Shown one piece after another: positions 38,037-50,016 of a stretch of DNA of 64,000 bases. Positions within the stretch are counted from its first letter, which is position 1; each line of letters begins with the position of its first letter. This stretch comes from Tetragonia tetragonoides (taxonomy: Eukaryota > Streptophyta > Magnoliopsida > Caryophyllales > Aizoaceae). A program made the translations under genes and the position numbers. Where the stretch lies: the NCBI GenBank assembly GCA_038025085.1, contig CM076154.1, forward strand, positions 18,636,001-18,700,000. The letters are read 5' to 3'. Under the pieces are notes generated by a model that saw only the letters and a program-made list of their open reading frames with translations, did no database searches and was not told the origin of the DNA.

Positions 38037-38216
38037 ATGGCCATTGAAAACAAGTCAACTTTTAACCTAAAGTCGATGCTAGACAGTGAACGTTTGGTTG
38101 GACCAAACAATTACCTGGAGAGTCATCGCTACCTGAGAATAGTTCTCAAGCATGATAAGAAGGAATGCGTCTCAGAGACGCCTATTCTAGGACTTTCCGA
38201 AAAGCATAGTGCTTAA
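38037..38216 (+). pseudogene. Copia gag N-terminal fragment
   Basis: The frame opens at an ATG 1.67 kb after the 5' LTR and reads 59 codons (FNLKSMLDSERLVGPNNY, then LRIVLKHDKK) to a TAA. This is the beginning of a copia gag. The text then skips most of gag, so an internal deletion is inferred; the zinc-knuckle part follows at once in another frame. Confidence 0.7.
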
Positions 38217-38664
38217 TGTTGGGAGGGGAAGGAAAGGGGCTACTTCAAAGGGCAAAATGTTAAAAGGCAATGGTGGTGTGACCAAACCTAAGCCTAAGCA
38301 ACGATTGGCCGCTAAGAAGTCGCCCTTAGCTGCGGATAATCAGTGCTTTCATTGCCAACAGAAGGGGCACTGGAAGAGAAGCTGCCCAAAGCTAAAGGAA
38401 GACCTGAAGTATGGAATGGTTTCCATGACTTCAAATGTTTTTGCTATTAAAATCAGTCTAGCTACAACTACTTTTGATTGGATATTGGATACCAGTTGTA
38501 GTACTCACATTTGTTCAAATGTGGAGGGACTAAAACAACCTCGGAAGGTAGCTAGAGATGAGGTGAGCCTACGAGTCGCAAATGGGGCCAGGGTGGCTGC
38601 TTTGACTTTAGGAACTTATGTTTTGTCGTTGCCTTCGGGCCTTGAGCTAGAACTTAATAATTGA
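38209..38664 (+). pseudogene. Copia gag zinc knuckle and protease fragment
   Basis: A CCHC zinc knuckle, CFHCQQKGHWKRSC (residues about 46-59), is followed by the protease active-site region WILDTSCSTHIC (residues about 91-102). The usual catalytic triad D-[ST]-G is changed to D-T-S, so the protease is probably inactive. It ends in a premature stop within the protease region. Confidence 0.85.
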
Positions 38665-38904
38665 TATTATGTTCCTAGCGTAAACAAAACATCATTTCTC
38701 CTTCTATATTGGATATGGAAGGTTTTGATATACGTATTAAGAATGGTTCTTATATATACGGTTTCAAAAGATGATGTATTTTATTTTAGCGCCCGTTTGC
38801 ATAATGGGCTTTATTTGCTAAATTTTCACAAACATATACTCACCATCAATAACAAAAAGGCTAGAACTAATGATTGTTACCCCACATATCTATGGCATTG
38901 TTAA

Positions 38905-39153
38905 TTAGGCCATCTAAATGTGAAACGCATTCAAAAACTTCTTAAAGAAGGGATTCTGTACTCATTTGACTTGGAGTCATTTGATACTTGCGAATCATGT
39001 TTACTTGGCAAAATGACAAAGTCACCCTTTCTAGGAAAGGGAGAGCGAGCCAGTGAGCTATTGGGTCTAATACATTCAAATGTATGTGGACCAATGAGTT
39101 TGACTGCAAGATGTGGGTTTAGCTACTTCATTACATTTACTGATTATTTGAGT

Positions 39154-39217
<64 letters not shown>

Positions 39218-39860
39218 TTAATGAAACATAAATCTGAATCTTTTGAAAAATTCAAAGAGTTTCAGAATGAAGTTGAAAATTAGCTAGGCAAGAAAATCAA
39301 AGCTCTGCGATCGGATCGAGGAGGTGAATATATGAGCCTAGAGTTCGACGAACATCTACAGGGTTGTGGAGTACTTTCACAACTAACTCCCCTGAACACC
39401 ACAATGGAACGGTGTGTCTGAACGGAGGAATCCAACTTTATTAGATATGGTTAGATCAATGATGGGTCACGCCAATCTTCCTATTTGTTTCTGGGGATAT
39501 GTTCTCGAGACGGCAGCTTTCACACTGAACAAGACTCCGTCAAAAGCCGTTGAAAAGACACCACGTGAACTGTGGACGGGAATGGTTCCCAAGTTGTTTT
39601 TTCCCAAGGTTTATGGGTGTGAAGCTTATGTAAAGAGGTTGCTCGGCGATAGCTTGCACCCAAATCAGACAAAGTTTTCTTTGTGGGTTATCCAAAAGAA
39701 ACAAAGAGTTATTATTTCTACAACCAAACTAAGAACAAGGTATTTGTTGCTCGGAATGGTGTCTTTTTGGAGAAGGAATTCCTTTCCAAAGATACAAGTG
39801 GGAGTAAAGTCCATCTCGAAGAAACTCAAGATGAGCAACAATGGAGATGGATAGGGATTT
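38905..39860 (+). pseudogene. Copia integrase, broken by a TA microsatellite and frameshifts
   Basis: The GAG-pre-integrase/zinc part shows HLNVKRIQKLLKEG and FDTCESCLLGKMTKSPF. The catalytic core start shows GPMSLTARCGFSYFITFTDY at about 39090-39150. A TA tract (39156-39216) then disrupts the core. The later part shows RSDRGGEY near 39310, RRNPTLLDMVRSMM and KTPSKAVEKTPRELW at 39414-39580. Several frame changes separate these blocks. Confidence 0.85.
39156..39216. repeat. (TA)n microsatellite within copia integrase
   Basis: About 60 bases of perfect TA alternation immediately after the SRY codons of the integrase core. Confidence 0.95.
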
Positions 39861-40146
39861 GGAATCCATCCATGATGTTTTGGAAACAACTTCAAAGGAT
39901 GTGGATAGGGATTTAGAATCCATCCAAGATATTTTGGAAACATCTCCAGATTCAACTTTAGAGGCAACTCAAGAGGTTGAACCTGAATCCACCCTTCGAA
40001 GGTTTGATAGAGTCAGGTTTCAGACGAATAGATATATTTCAATCTATACGACGGAAAGCCGTGATATTTTCCTTGTTGAAAGTGAAGAACCCACCACTTA
40101 CAAGGAAGCAATGACGAGTCTAAATTCTAGCAAATGACAAGAAGCC

Positions 40147-40725
40147 ATGAAATTCAAAATGGATTTCATGTCCGAGAATCAAGTCTGGGACTTGGTCGAT
40201 TTGCCGGATGGAGCTAGGCCCATCGGGTGCAAATGGATCTTTAAGATCAAGATGGATAACGACGAAAAATTTCTAGTTTTCAAAGCTAGACTGGTGGCAA
40301 AAGGTTACAGGCAAATTCAAGGAATTTACTTTGATGAAACTTTTTCACCAGTTGCCATGCTTAAATCCATTAGGATACTTCTAGCAATTGCAGCTCATTA
40401 TGACTATGAGATCTGGCAAATGGATGTAATATCCGCTTTCTTCAACGGGGTTCTCGAAGAGGATGTGTATATGACACAACCTAAGGGATTTATCGATCCT
40501 AAGAACGCTGGGAAGGTTTGCAAGTTAAAAAGATCCATTTATGGGTTGAAGCAAGCATCATGGAGCTGGAATCTGCGTTTTGATGAAGCCATAACTAGGT
40601 TTGGTTTTATCAGAAACACAGAAGAACCTTGTGTATACAAGAAGTTCAGTGGGAGGAAAATTGTCTTCTTGGTTCTGTATGTTGATGACATATTGGAGAC
40701 GACATTCCATTGCTGGAGGTTGTAA
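40147..40725 (+). pseudogene. Copia reverse transcriptase, C-terminally truncated
   Basis: The RVT_2 domain is well preserved: ARPIGCKWIFKIKMD, FKARLVAKGYRQ, DETFSPVAMLKSIRILLAIA, WQMDVISAFFNGVLEEDVYM, KLKRSIYGLKQAS and the catalytic LVLYVDDI. The frame ends 8 codons after YVDDI and the sequence jumps toward RNase H, so the rest of RT and the start of RNase H are deleted. Confidence 0.92.
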
Positions 40726-40876
40726 AGACTTGGCCTTGGAAGTGTTTTTGAAAAGTTGATTGTGAAAGGTTACACTTATGCCTCCTTCCAGACCGACAGA
40801 GATGATTCTCAATCCCATCAGGATTTGTCTTCTGTCTCAATGGAGGAGCAGTGACCTGAAAGAGTGCTAAAGCACT

Positions 40877-41191
40877 GTGGCAGATTCTACAACGGAAGCA
40901 GAGTACATCGCAGCTTTGGAAGCTGCGAACGAGGTTGTTTGGATACGCAAGTTCATGGCTGAGCTTAGCGTTGTGCCTACGGTGGCTGAACCGTTGGCTC
41001 TTTATTGTGTAATGGAGTCATCGCCCAAGCCAAGGAGCCAAGGTCACACCAAAAGTCTAAACATGTACATCGCAAATATCACATTATTAGACAACGGGTC
41101 AAGGATGGTGATATTAGCATATGCAAGGTTCATACAGATGATTAACTTCATTGTTTTAGATTATGAAATGGTGTTCATGATTAAAACATAG
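40877..41191 (+). pseudogene. Copia RNase H C-terminal fragment
   Basis: DSTTEAEYIAALEAANEVVW is the conserved C-terminal RNase H block of copia elements (residues about 3-22). The remainder is frame-shifted from the family. Non-coding sequence from about 41200 leads to the polypurine tract and 3' LTR. Confidence 0.85.
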
Positions 41192-41945
41192 TTCTGTACA
41201 TTTATCACATTGAGTTTTGGTCCTATTCAATTTTCTGTATGATTTTGAATATTAATCCAAAATAATATAACACAAATATCCAAATAGGTTATCAAGACAA
41301 TGTCTTGGATAATGAAACCCTATTGAGTGAACTGGATTTTGTGATTATTTGTCCCTAATCTAGGTGTTAGAACTAGATTCTAATAACCGGTGATGATTAG
41401 ATTGCAAGTTGATCTCAATGCCTGTTTCATGGGCTGGAGACATGGGATGTCAAGGATCATTTGCATAGATATGAATTGGGAATTCATGATCGGATAGACC
41501 TACCATGAGAGTTCTTTAAGAACGAGTAGTCATATTAGACTCTCATAAAACTATCTTGAACCATTTCCCAAACCTGAGTGGTTATGAATAACGACATGAG
41601 GATTGATGATCTGTGATTACTCCTAACGCCTGCGTAACAGAAGGCAATAACGGATACATCCGGATTATTGAAAATCATGTTGAAATTCATGAATGCACAA
41701 GATGGGAATTGTCCACCCTACGGGGATCGTTGTCTTATGGGCCTCTTGTAGAATTGGGATTGTGAAATGCATGGTCGTGCTCAAATGGATTATTGGATAA
41801 TCATTTGTCTTAACAATCCAATTCGGGATCAAGAAAAGATATGAACATTGTAAGGATGACTAGGCTTCTTACCTTACTTTCACATCAAGACATTAAGTGA
41901 CAAGGGAATGGATTTGCACACTTGTCTTAAGGACAAGTGGGAGAT

Positions 41946-42616
41946 TGAAGGATTTATGTCCTGTCAGTCAAGGTGCAATATTCGAGATTAAACTTCAGAG
42001 ATAGTTAACTCGCCGATTTATTAGATCGTAATGTTTAGCTAGAGACCGTTTACGATAAATCAGGCCGATTGGATCGGACGAACTACTAAATGCGATGGGC
42101 CTAACGGGTCACACGCTTAAGTAATCGATGGATCAATAATTAGTTAATGGACCTAGGAGTCGCATTAATTAATTAATAAGAGAGACCGGTAAGTGGGCTA
42201 ACCTAGGGAAAGCCCACTATGTGTAGTAGTCAGTTATTAGGTGTTTGGAAGCCCTAATAGTCTGGCCTACAATTTAAATAGAAGAGAAGGAGGTGGAAAC
42301 TAGGTTACACGTTTTAACTGACAGCCTCCGTCTCTCATATTTTCTCTCTAAACAACCAAGCACCTCCATAACCCAAGGAACGGTTCCTTGTGCTCGTTCT
42401 AGCTAACGAACGTGTTTGGATTGATCCAAATCGATTGCTGCGTGGACTATGGTAGAGCGATTACACTTGGAATCCTAATTCGCACCTATCGATATTTAGT
42501 CGATCAACGAGGCACGCATCAAGAGGTATATTTATGTGTATTTAATGACCCGTTAAGATTCTTGTTTCTAGTTCTCTTCCGCTTTTATGATTAGATCATT
42601 GCAACTAGATCCTACA
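41946..42616 (+). repeat. Copia 3' LTR
   Basis: 671 bp, direct repeat of 35697-36366 with about 40 substitutions and one single-base indel by eye. It is preceded by the purine tract ggacaagtgggagat. Confidence 0.93.
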
Positions 42617-45588
42617 GTTGTGTCTGAAACCTTCCTCCCTACTAAAGGCATTAGACAAGGGGACTCTTTGTTCCCTTATCTATTTATTCTCTGGCTCTCT
42701 GCATGGAGGGTCTTTCCCATCTGATACATGGTGCATGTGACCAAAAACAGTGGACTCCTAACAGTCTTAGCAGGTCTAACCTTAAAGTGTCTCAGCTGCT
42801 CTTTGCTAATGATCTTATGGGTAAATCAAGTGAGCATATATGAAACGAAGTTAGGTTACTACCCAAAATCAATTATCAATGAGTATAGTAGCTCATTAGC
42901 TTAAACGCATTCTCCAGACCTTCTATTTTTCAACACGTGAAAATACCCAATACAGTCCCCATAGAGGGAAATAAGTAAAGAGGTTATGCTATGCTCAATA
43001 TCCGAATGTGCACTACGCGGGAATAGGGAAAATACGGGCAAAAAAAAAATTGGCCAAAAATAACCATAGTTAACCCGTTAGTTCAATTTCTGTCAAGTTA
43101 TAGTTTGAGACACATTATTAACTTATACCGTAGTTAATGACAAACAAAATTTCAAAAAGTAGTCAAAATAATTTCCAGCAAATTTTCCTTGTTACAAACA
43201 TATAATCTACGTAGCAAATACATATGCTCTCTTGATCAATACATAAACTTCTTAGTAGTAAATACATGTTCACTCTTTAACACATAAACTTCTTAATACA
43301 TGAGTCTTCACATGTGCATTATGATGAATATTTATGTAGCAAGTACACATTCACCATTCTGTACATAAACTTCTTAATCACATGAGTCCCATGTGCATTA
43401 TCAAAAGCGCAGATTACATAGCATATACATATACACTCTTCAATTTATAAACTTATTTATTAATCACATGAGTCCCAACTTCCATGTGAAATATTATAAA
43501 CATATACAAGTAGTATACATAGATAAACATGCCAATAACTTCATGAACTTGCAATTTACCAACAGAAAATGATGAACATATCAATTGTTTAATTTGACTT
43601 TTGATCAAGGAAATGGAGTGGTGGAAGGTCTCCAACTTTGCAAGGGCTAGTTGTTTGGCAATAAGCTCAGTGACCCGGAAAAACAAATCTTCTGTTGCAT
43701 GCTCACCAAACTGAGAAGTCAAAATGTACTCCAACGAGGATTTCACAGGACCCACTACAAATTTCGCTCTTACCCACAAATCACAATTTTCATGGTTTTT
43801 AATATCACTAGGTAAATCCCATTCCAAATTGAAGATTTCATGCTTGTGAAGACGAAATGATCCTTCATCGTCTATCAAACTTTTTACTTCTTCAGTAGTT
43901 GGGGGGTACCAAGGGAGATCAAACTCGTCCAACTTTTTCTCATCGACCAAGCCCTATGTCACACAGTAGAAATGCTCAAAACTAGAGAAAATTTTAGTTA
44001 CATTAAGCACTAGAATATTACAGTGTGGATCTATTATTATTATTATTGTTGTTGTTGTTGTTGTTCTTAAATTAAACTGAATTGATTTATTTCTTTAAAC
44101 TTGACATTATTTTTTATAACTCGTTTAAACCCCAACAATATTGGACTCAGTTATGCGTTGAAAACATTCAAAATTAAACGATCAAAAACTTAAGTAATTA
44201 AAATTAAGTTCCGAAAAATATATCCTAAGTTGGTTGAGCAACCAAATTAACCTACAATAAGCCCTAAAATGAGTAGTGTAATTGGTCGTGGGGTTGAATT
44301 TCATGACAAAAGTCGCGACTTTTGTCTGCTAGATATGTTTGCTTCAAGATTTTTTTGTTTGTTTTTCTGGTGTATGTAAAAGTTTATCCATTACAAACTC
44401 AAAATAGTAGTTGATGCGGCTTCCTTACAAAAAATAAAACAAAATATTCAACATATAAACGTACCTCGTGAGCCATACTTTGGAGGGCCATATTAAGCGT
44501 CTTGAATACAAAATTATCTTGAGGACGGAGAGCTTCAGTGTTGGCCATAATGCTAATGATCATGCGACGTCCAGCAACAATCTCTTTGGCACGACATTTT
44601 TAAAAACAACGTGAAATCTTCTTTAAACTGTTGTCGATATGCCACGAAGACTTCTGGTAGGCTTGTTTCATTTATGTGTATGTTTCCTTTGTTCACAAAT
44701 TCTCCATTTTTGGTCACCAATCCCTTTGCTACCTGCCAATCTCAATCCATCATTTTGCTAATACAAAACTCAAGCTTTGTTATGTGGATTTATTGAGACA
44801 TTTTTCTGTAGTTGGTCTCATTTAAGAATTGCTCATTTAGTTTCCCATACATTCTGCACAATATAATAACTGTAGTTTCTCATTTATTGAAAGTCGACAA
44901 CTAATTTGAAATAAAAATGCTAAGAAATGAGAGTGAATTTTACAACGTTGGAGGCTTTACCAACAGTTGATGAATAAGTTCTGCAAGTATCCCATTGAAA
45001 GCCTTTAATGAACCACTTAAATTATTAAACTTAGCAAAGAGACACTCTAAGCCAATTCACAATGCTATCAATATATCTATTAAAAGATATGATTTTCTTA
45101 TGTACAATAAAATGACTGATCATCTTGATAAATTGTGGTTGCTGATTAATGACTTGATTGGAAAATACAAGCAAAGATGGAGGGAATAACTGAGTAATGC
45201 TCTGTTGCTTTTGAGATGTATTATCTTCAGTTTAGGCTTGGTAATTGATAACTCTTGAGATGGTTTTGATTGTTGTTGCTTAAATTGCTTTCTTTAGAAT
45301 TTGAGGGACAATGAAAGTTAAATCTAGACTTCACAATCTTTTGATGGTAATCTGCCAATTATTTTAGCGTAAAAAAAATAGAAAAAACAAAGAGAGGCTT
45401 TTGAGTTTTGACTCCTAATGGTGAAAAAACCTTAAAACTTTCTTCGATTTGTAATTTTAGCTATAGATGGACACTAGCTCTTTCCTTTGTCCTCCCCCCC
45501 GATTTTCGGCCTATTACTCCCTAAGCTCCATAAGATCACAAACTATTGTTTTGGCTTTGTATTCAAAGGCCTAATTCATGAAGTTTTA

Positions 45589-45992
45589 GGGGTTTGTTTA
45601 TTGGGAATAGGAGATAGGGAGAGAGATTAATTAAGATTGTAGAATTTCATGTTTGGTATAAGAGATGAGAATAGAGAAGGAAGTGTGATAGGGATTAAAA
45701 GACCTCTATTACCACGTTTTTAATCCCACAGGGAGGCTGGTAATTGGATGAGGGATTAGAGCTTTTTAAGTCAAATTACCATCATACCCATTAAAAATGA
45801 TTTCAGATTATCTCCTAATTGTTTTAATGGCATTTTGGTAAACTAACTTTGTGATCCCCAATTCATTTCCAAATCTAATATCATATAACAAACAAGATAA
45901 TGGGATTAACTACACAAATTCTCTATCCTCTAAGACATATCCCATCCCCATCCGCAAAATCTCAAATTCTCATCCCACTTGCCAAACACCCC
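45589..45992. mobile_element. PIF/Harbinger-like MITE in copy B intron 2
   Basis: It starts GGGGTTTGTTTATTGGGAA and ends cccacttgccaaacacccc, with TTA at 45586-45588 and a CTA at 45993-45995. Copy A at about 12860-12870 is empty at this position (cctccttgtattacttcatg), so the element arrived in B after duplication. Confidence 0.65.
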
Positions 45993-47443
45993 CTACAGGG
46001 AGGCTCGCCAAGAAAATTTCAAGACCAAACTGATTCTCAATAAATTAGTTGGGATCAAATCTATCTATCATAATAATAAATCCTTACTAAAATATGTCAC
46101 TTTTGTCCACGTGTCATCCTGTGGTGAAATGTTTTCCCACCCAAACGTCACCCCTCCCAAAATGAGCGTTGAGTGATCCGTATTCTGTCAATTTCTGGAC
46201 TATTCTGTTTTGGAATTAGGAAGGTGCAGTTGGGTGTGATGCCTAGAATACATGTTTCTGAGGCTAAAAATTAACTTGTTCGATTGTTTAGTACAGATCC
46301 ACGGCCAACGATAGGTAAGGTGGATCCCTTCTTTACCCGTTTTCCATGCTCAACTGGTTCAAAATTGTTTTATGTGTTTGATTCGTTTTTATTTTTTGGG
46401 GGCTTAGTTTTCAAAGTAGAAGTTGTTGTTTAATTTTATTAGCTTCATTTGGACAAATTCAACCCTTTGCGTTTGAAAGTTTTTGGGTGGACATTTTTTT
46501 TTGAGGTTGATTCGAATTTTATTGTATCTGCAGATTCTAATCAACTAATTTCTAGTCCTGGCAACTTATATAGTAGCTTCCATTAATTCGGGATGTAACT
46601 TTAAAATTTTCCATAATCTGTAATTACTTTGTGGACTGGAGAAATTGGATTAGGGGCGCCATTTGTCTACACATAGATGGCATCATGTAATAACTGGATG
46701 AATGATGTGTGTAATATCGTGTAAATTTGGGGTTTGAAGTTCTGAAAATACTCTAAATCTTCAGCTATTTAAAATCAAATTCTCTGTTTCACTTCTGTAA
46801 ATAAATTTACGAAATACATAAACTACGAAATTTGTGTATGAAAATTTTAGTAAAAAACAAATGATTATCGGATATATGGAAACATAATCGATGAAAATAA
46901 AAGGAAACTTGCGACATTGTACTTTTTTCTAGGTTAGGAAAAAAGGAACTTCCTTTCCTTTAGGCGTTGCAAAAGCACCTCCTAAGACACGATCTCGAAT
47001 ATTTCATGAATTAATTTATATAGGTGCTCTCCGAGAGCATTAAACACATCATCTAGTGTATTTTGAGTTTTAACTTATTTACTAAACCAAAATTTGAGTA
47101 ACTTGTGACATAATTTAACGTCAGCATTTACAAACTATTATTGAAACTTGGATCTATAATAGACCCAATGACACAACACACTGTTCTGTTGTTACATAGC
47201 TTTGATTTAATGTCACTCTTATGAGCACTTGACATGTGTGACCATTTTATTAGTTACCTTATTGTGTCATCACCTATTCATTACTTTTATTCTATACTAG
47301 TTTAGAGTAGTTTTTACGTTAGATATATAATTAATATTTTTCATTTAGTTATAGACATCGAAGTATATAGACACCGAAATACTCGATGATAGGTAACTTT
47401 TAATTAGTTATAACTGTCCACATGTGTGACCCGCTGAAAAGTA

Positions 47444-47694
47444 CTCCCTTCATTTCTCTTTAACTTCCTACTTGATTTTTCGCGGTCTCCAATGCGGTAT
47501 TTTGAACATTAATATCTATAAAATATACAAGTAAATTATAAAAATTAGTTATTTTAACAATACATTTCAAATGGAATCTAATTCATATACTTTAAATCAT
47601 AACTCATAGAGATTGTTTTAAATATTTACGGTCAAAGTTTGAAAAATTTGACCTCTAAATAGCAAATATTAAGTTTAAAGAAAAGCGAAGGGAG
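47444..47694. mobile_element. Stowaway-like MITE
   Basis: It starts CTCCCTTCATTTCTCTTTAA and ends taaagaaaagcgaagggag. TA flanks lie at 47442-47443 and 47695-47696. It is 251 bp, non-coding, and lies in SABATH copy B intron 2, where copy A has no counterpart. Confidence 0.7.
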
Positions 47695-47699
47695 TAAGT

Positions 47700-49100
47700 T
47701 TTAGTTAATTATAATCATGCATATTTTGTATTTCACTTGTATTATTGTAAAAAACAATACATTTTGTTTAGAATCAGGTGATACTTCAATTTTGTGTTTA
47801 AAAAATGGAATTGCTTAACGTAAATTTTGAATTACTAAACGCAGTACTTTTTGTACCACTATTTCCCAGAACACCCTTTTCAATTATAAGTGTTCATCAT
47901 CTCCACTCTCTCATGTCCCATATTATGGACAATTCATCTTAATCTAAAGAGCTTTAATTTAAGTTTGCTTTTATGGGACTAGCTTGACATCTGTAATAAT
48001 GTAATATTGTGATAATGTAATATTGAGTATGGGAATCATCGTTTATTGCATACTTCATAAATCAAATTGGGGATGAACAAATTAATATTGAAAGAAACTA
48101 ATCTGAAAATTGAAACATCCTCCCTGCCTACCACCGTCAATCACCGCGACCACCTGTGTCCAATGCCCACATGCGTCCTATATTATGGACTCCTATTCTA
48201 TTTTTCTACCTGTTCAAAGCACATAGTGTACCACCATTATTCTATATTTTTTTTGCTCAACCACCATTATTCTAATAGTTTCAAGCATCCGTGAATGATT
48301 ATAAGGGAACAACACCATCTTAATATTTAATGTGAGTTAGATTTCATTGCTAAATTCTTATTTCAGCATGTAAATATCAAATTATCAATAGCTATAGACA
48401 TTGGCAGCAGATGAAAGAGGTTAGGGAAGAGAGAGAAAAAGAGAGAAAGAGGAAGACAGGAAGTGGAAACGAGGGTTATGTTAGGGGGTATTTTTGGAAA
48501 ATGAAATTTACGTTTAGTAATTTGGAATTTACGTTTAGCAATCCTCTTAAAACAATAAAGATAACCTTTGCATGGTTCTTATTTGTTCCCTCTATTTAGT
48601 ATTCTGAATTTTTGTGATCGATCTATCGTTAATAAAACATAAATATATTAAAAGACCAACAAAGAAAATAGAAAATACATTGCAAAATAACATTAATCAA
48701 AATGAAAACTTATATCCGCTTCTACCACATATGTATTCACGCAAAAATACATATAAGATGGTCTTATAAATGGTTATAGTTTGAACAAAAAGTGTTACTT
48801 TTAGAATAAAAAATATTTTTCTATTCTAGAGTACACTTTTGGTCGTCGGAAAAAGTGTTAATTTTTGGCCAAATAACGTAGCAACGATAAAAGATGTTAC
48901 TTTCCACCGTCTTACTATGAAATACTATTTAGTAGTACTATAGTTATAGCATAATGCAATCAATCATGACCTCTAATTACATAAATATATACTACGGTTA
49001 AAATCAAAATTTATAGATTGCACCAAAAAAATCAAAATTTAAATCGAGGGAGAAGAGAAAAGGTGATGCTAATGCATGTACTACGTTGTTGGTGTTAAGG
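47700..49100. other. Copy B intron 2 sequence without counterpart in copy A
   Basis: AT-rich, no gene recognised. Short open frames at 48067-48599 look random. It separates homologous anchors at about 47290 and 50010. Confidence 0.4.
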
Positions 49101-49111
49101 GGGGGATATAC

Positions 49112-49273
49112 TTTTTGTTTTTTTGGCAATTAATCTCATTCTCATTAATTATCAGATCAAAGTTACAAATCGGATCCTACAAATAACAGGATCTCTCAAG
49201 GATACATCAAACTCTACTAACAAGAGGACAACAACCCTGTAACATGCAAGAAGGCAGCAAGGAGGACACACAC
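49112..49273 (-). mobile_element. Short retroposon tail (LINE/SINE 3' end)
   Basis: It begins with a T-rich run, which is poly(A) on the - strand, followed by about 150 bases of non-coding sequence. It is bounded by related direct repeats, aagggggggatatac (49097-49111) and aagggggatac (49274-49284). Family not identified. Confidence 0.45.
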
Positions 49274-49940
49274 AAGGGGGATACATTTATAATACCATGT
49301 TGAATTTCTTATTGTTGCTAACTCAATTAATCTTGATCATGATAAAACATGTAAGCCTACAAATACTGCTATTGATAAAGTTTACCACCTTACATACAAA
49401 CTCTGTTATTGTTAATCCTAATAGGATTTCAACGTATTTGCATTCAGTGAGTTAAAATATGATTCCTCTACATTTTTGTTACAACTTTATCTTTACTCTT
49501 TATATATTTGGACATAATAATTAATTGATAACTTTTTCTACACTAAATTATCGCGTAGGTGGCATCCTACCTCTTTACGTAAGTTTCTATTTTGGGTTGT
49601 ATGAAATCTTATTTATATATTGTAAAAATATTGAAAATGCACCTCATTCTAAATAAAGTATTTTTCGATCCATATCCAATGGTGTAATTTTTATAATATT
49701 TTGAGATGTATAGAAATTGGCATATTTGATTTTAAAATTTCCACAAAAACCTGTCATAATCCTCGTAAAACTCTAGTGGTTAACTATAAATCAAACTCTA
49801 TTTTCCAATATTCAAACATAATCTTTTTGTTTTTTTAATTGCTTGATGAGGTGGCGCGTTCTATACTCTTTTCTTAGGCGGCGTGTATCTTGCAATCATT
49901 ATATAACATTATATGTATATTATAGGTGCAACATGCAAGC

Positions 49941-49942
<2 letters not shown>

Positions 49943-50010
<68 letters not shown>
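49943..50010. repeat. (TA)n microsatellite
   Basis: About 68 bases of TA alternation in copy B intron 2. Similar sequence containing gcaagcattat lies on both sides, so it may sit within a small duplication. Confidence 0.95.

Positions 50011-50016
<6 letters not shown>

Larger units (their letters stand above)
35697..42616 (+). mobile_element. Ty1/copia LTR retrotransposon, defective, with two LTRs
   Basis: LTRs at 35697-36366 and 41946-42616 begin TGAAGG and end TACA; by eye they differ at about 40 of 670 positions. A 5-bp duplication, GTTGT, lies at 35692-35696 and 42617-42621. A primer site complementary to initiator tRNA-Met (TGGTACAGAGCCA) follows the left LTR and a purine tract (aagtgggagat) precedes the right one. 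The gene order gag, protease, integrase, reverse transcriptase, RNase H identifies copia. Stops, frameshifts, a TA microsatellite inside integrase and internal deletions make it inactive. Its insertion split a LINE fragment. Confidence 0.93.
35560..42831 (+). pseudogene. LINE reverse transcriptase fragment split by the copia insertion
   Basis: The left part (35560-35696) reads YDRVEWDFIANCLKAHGF and continues to FINGVV. The right part (42617-42831) resumes with SETFLPTKGIRQGDSLFPYL, followed by a frameshift and QLLFANDLMG, a damaged FADD motif. The two halves join exactly at the copia target site, so this was one LINE RT region before insertion. It is a different LINE family from those at 26641 and 53633. 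The right edge abuts the SABATH copy B duplication at about 42832. Confidence 0.8.

Noticed and set aside
39665..39967. 100-codon - strand frame with repeated GWILNPYP
   Set aside because: Antisense of a short duplication (atggatagggatt...) in the copia pol spacer.
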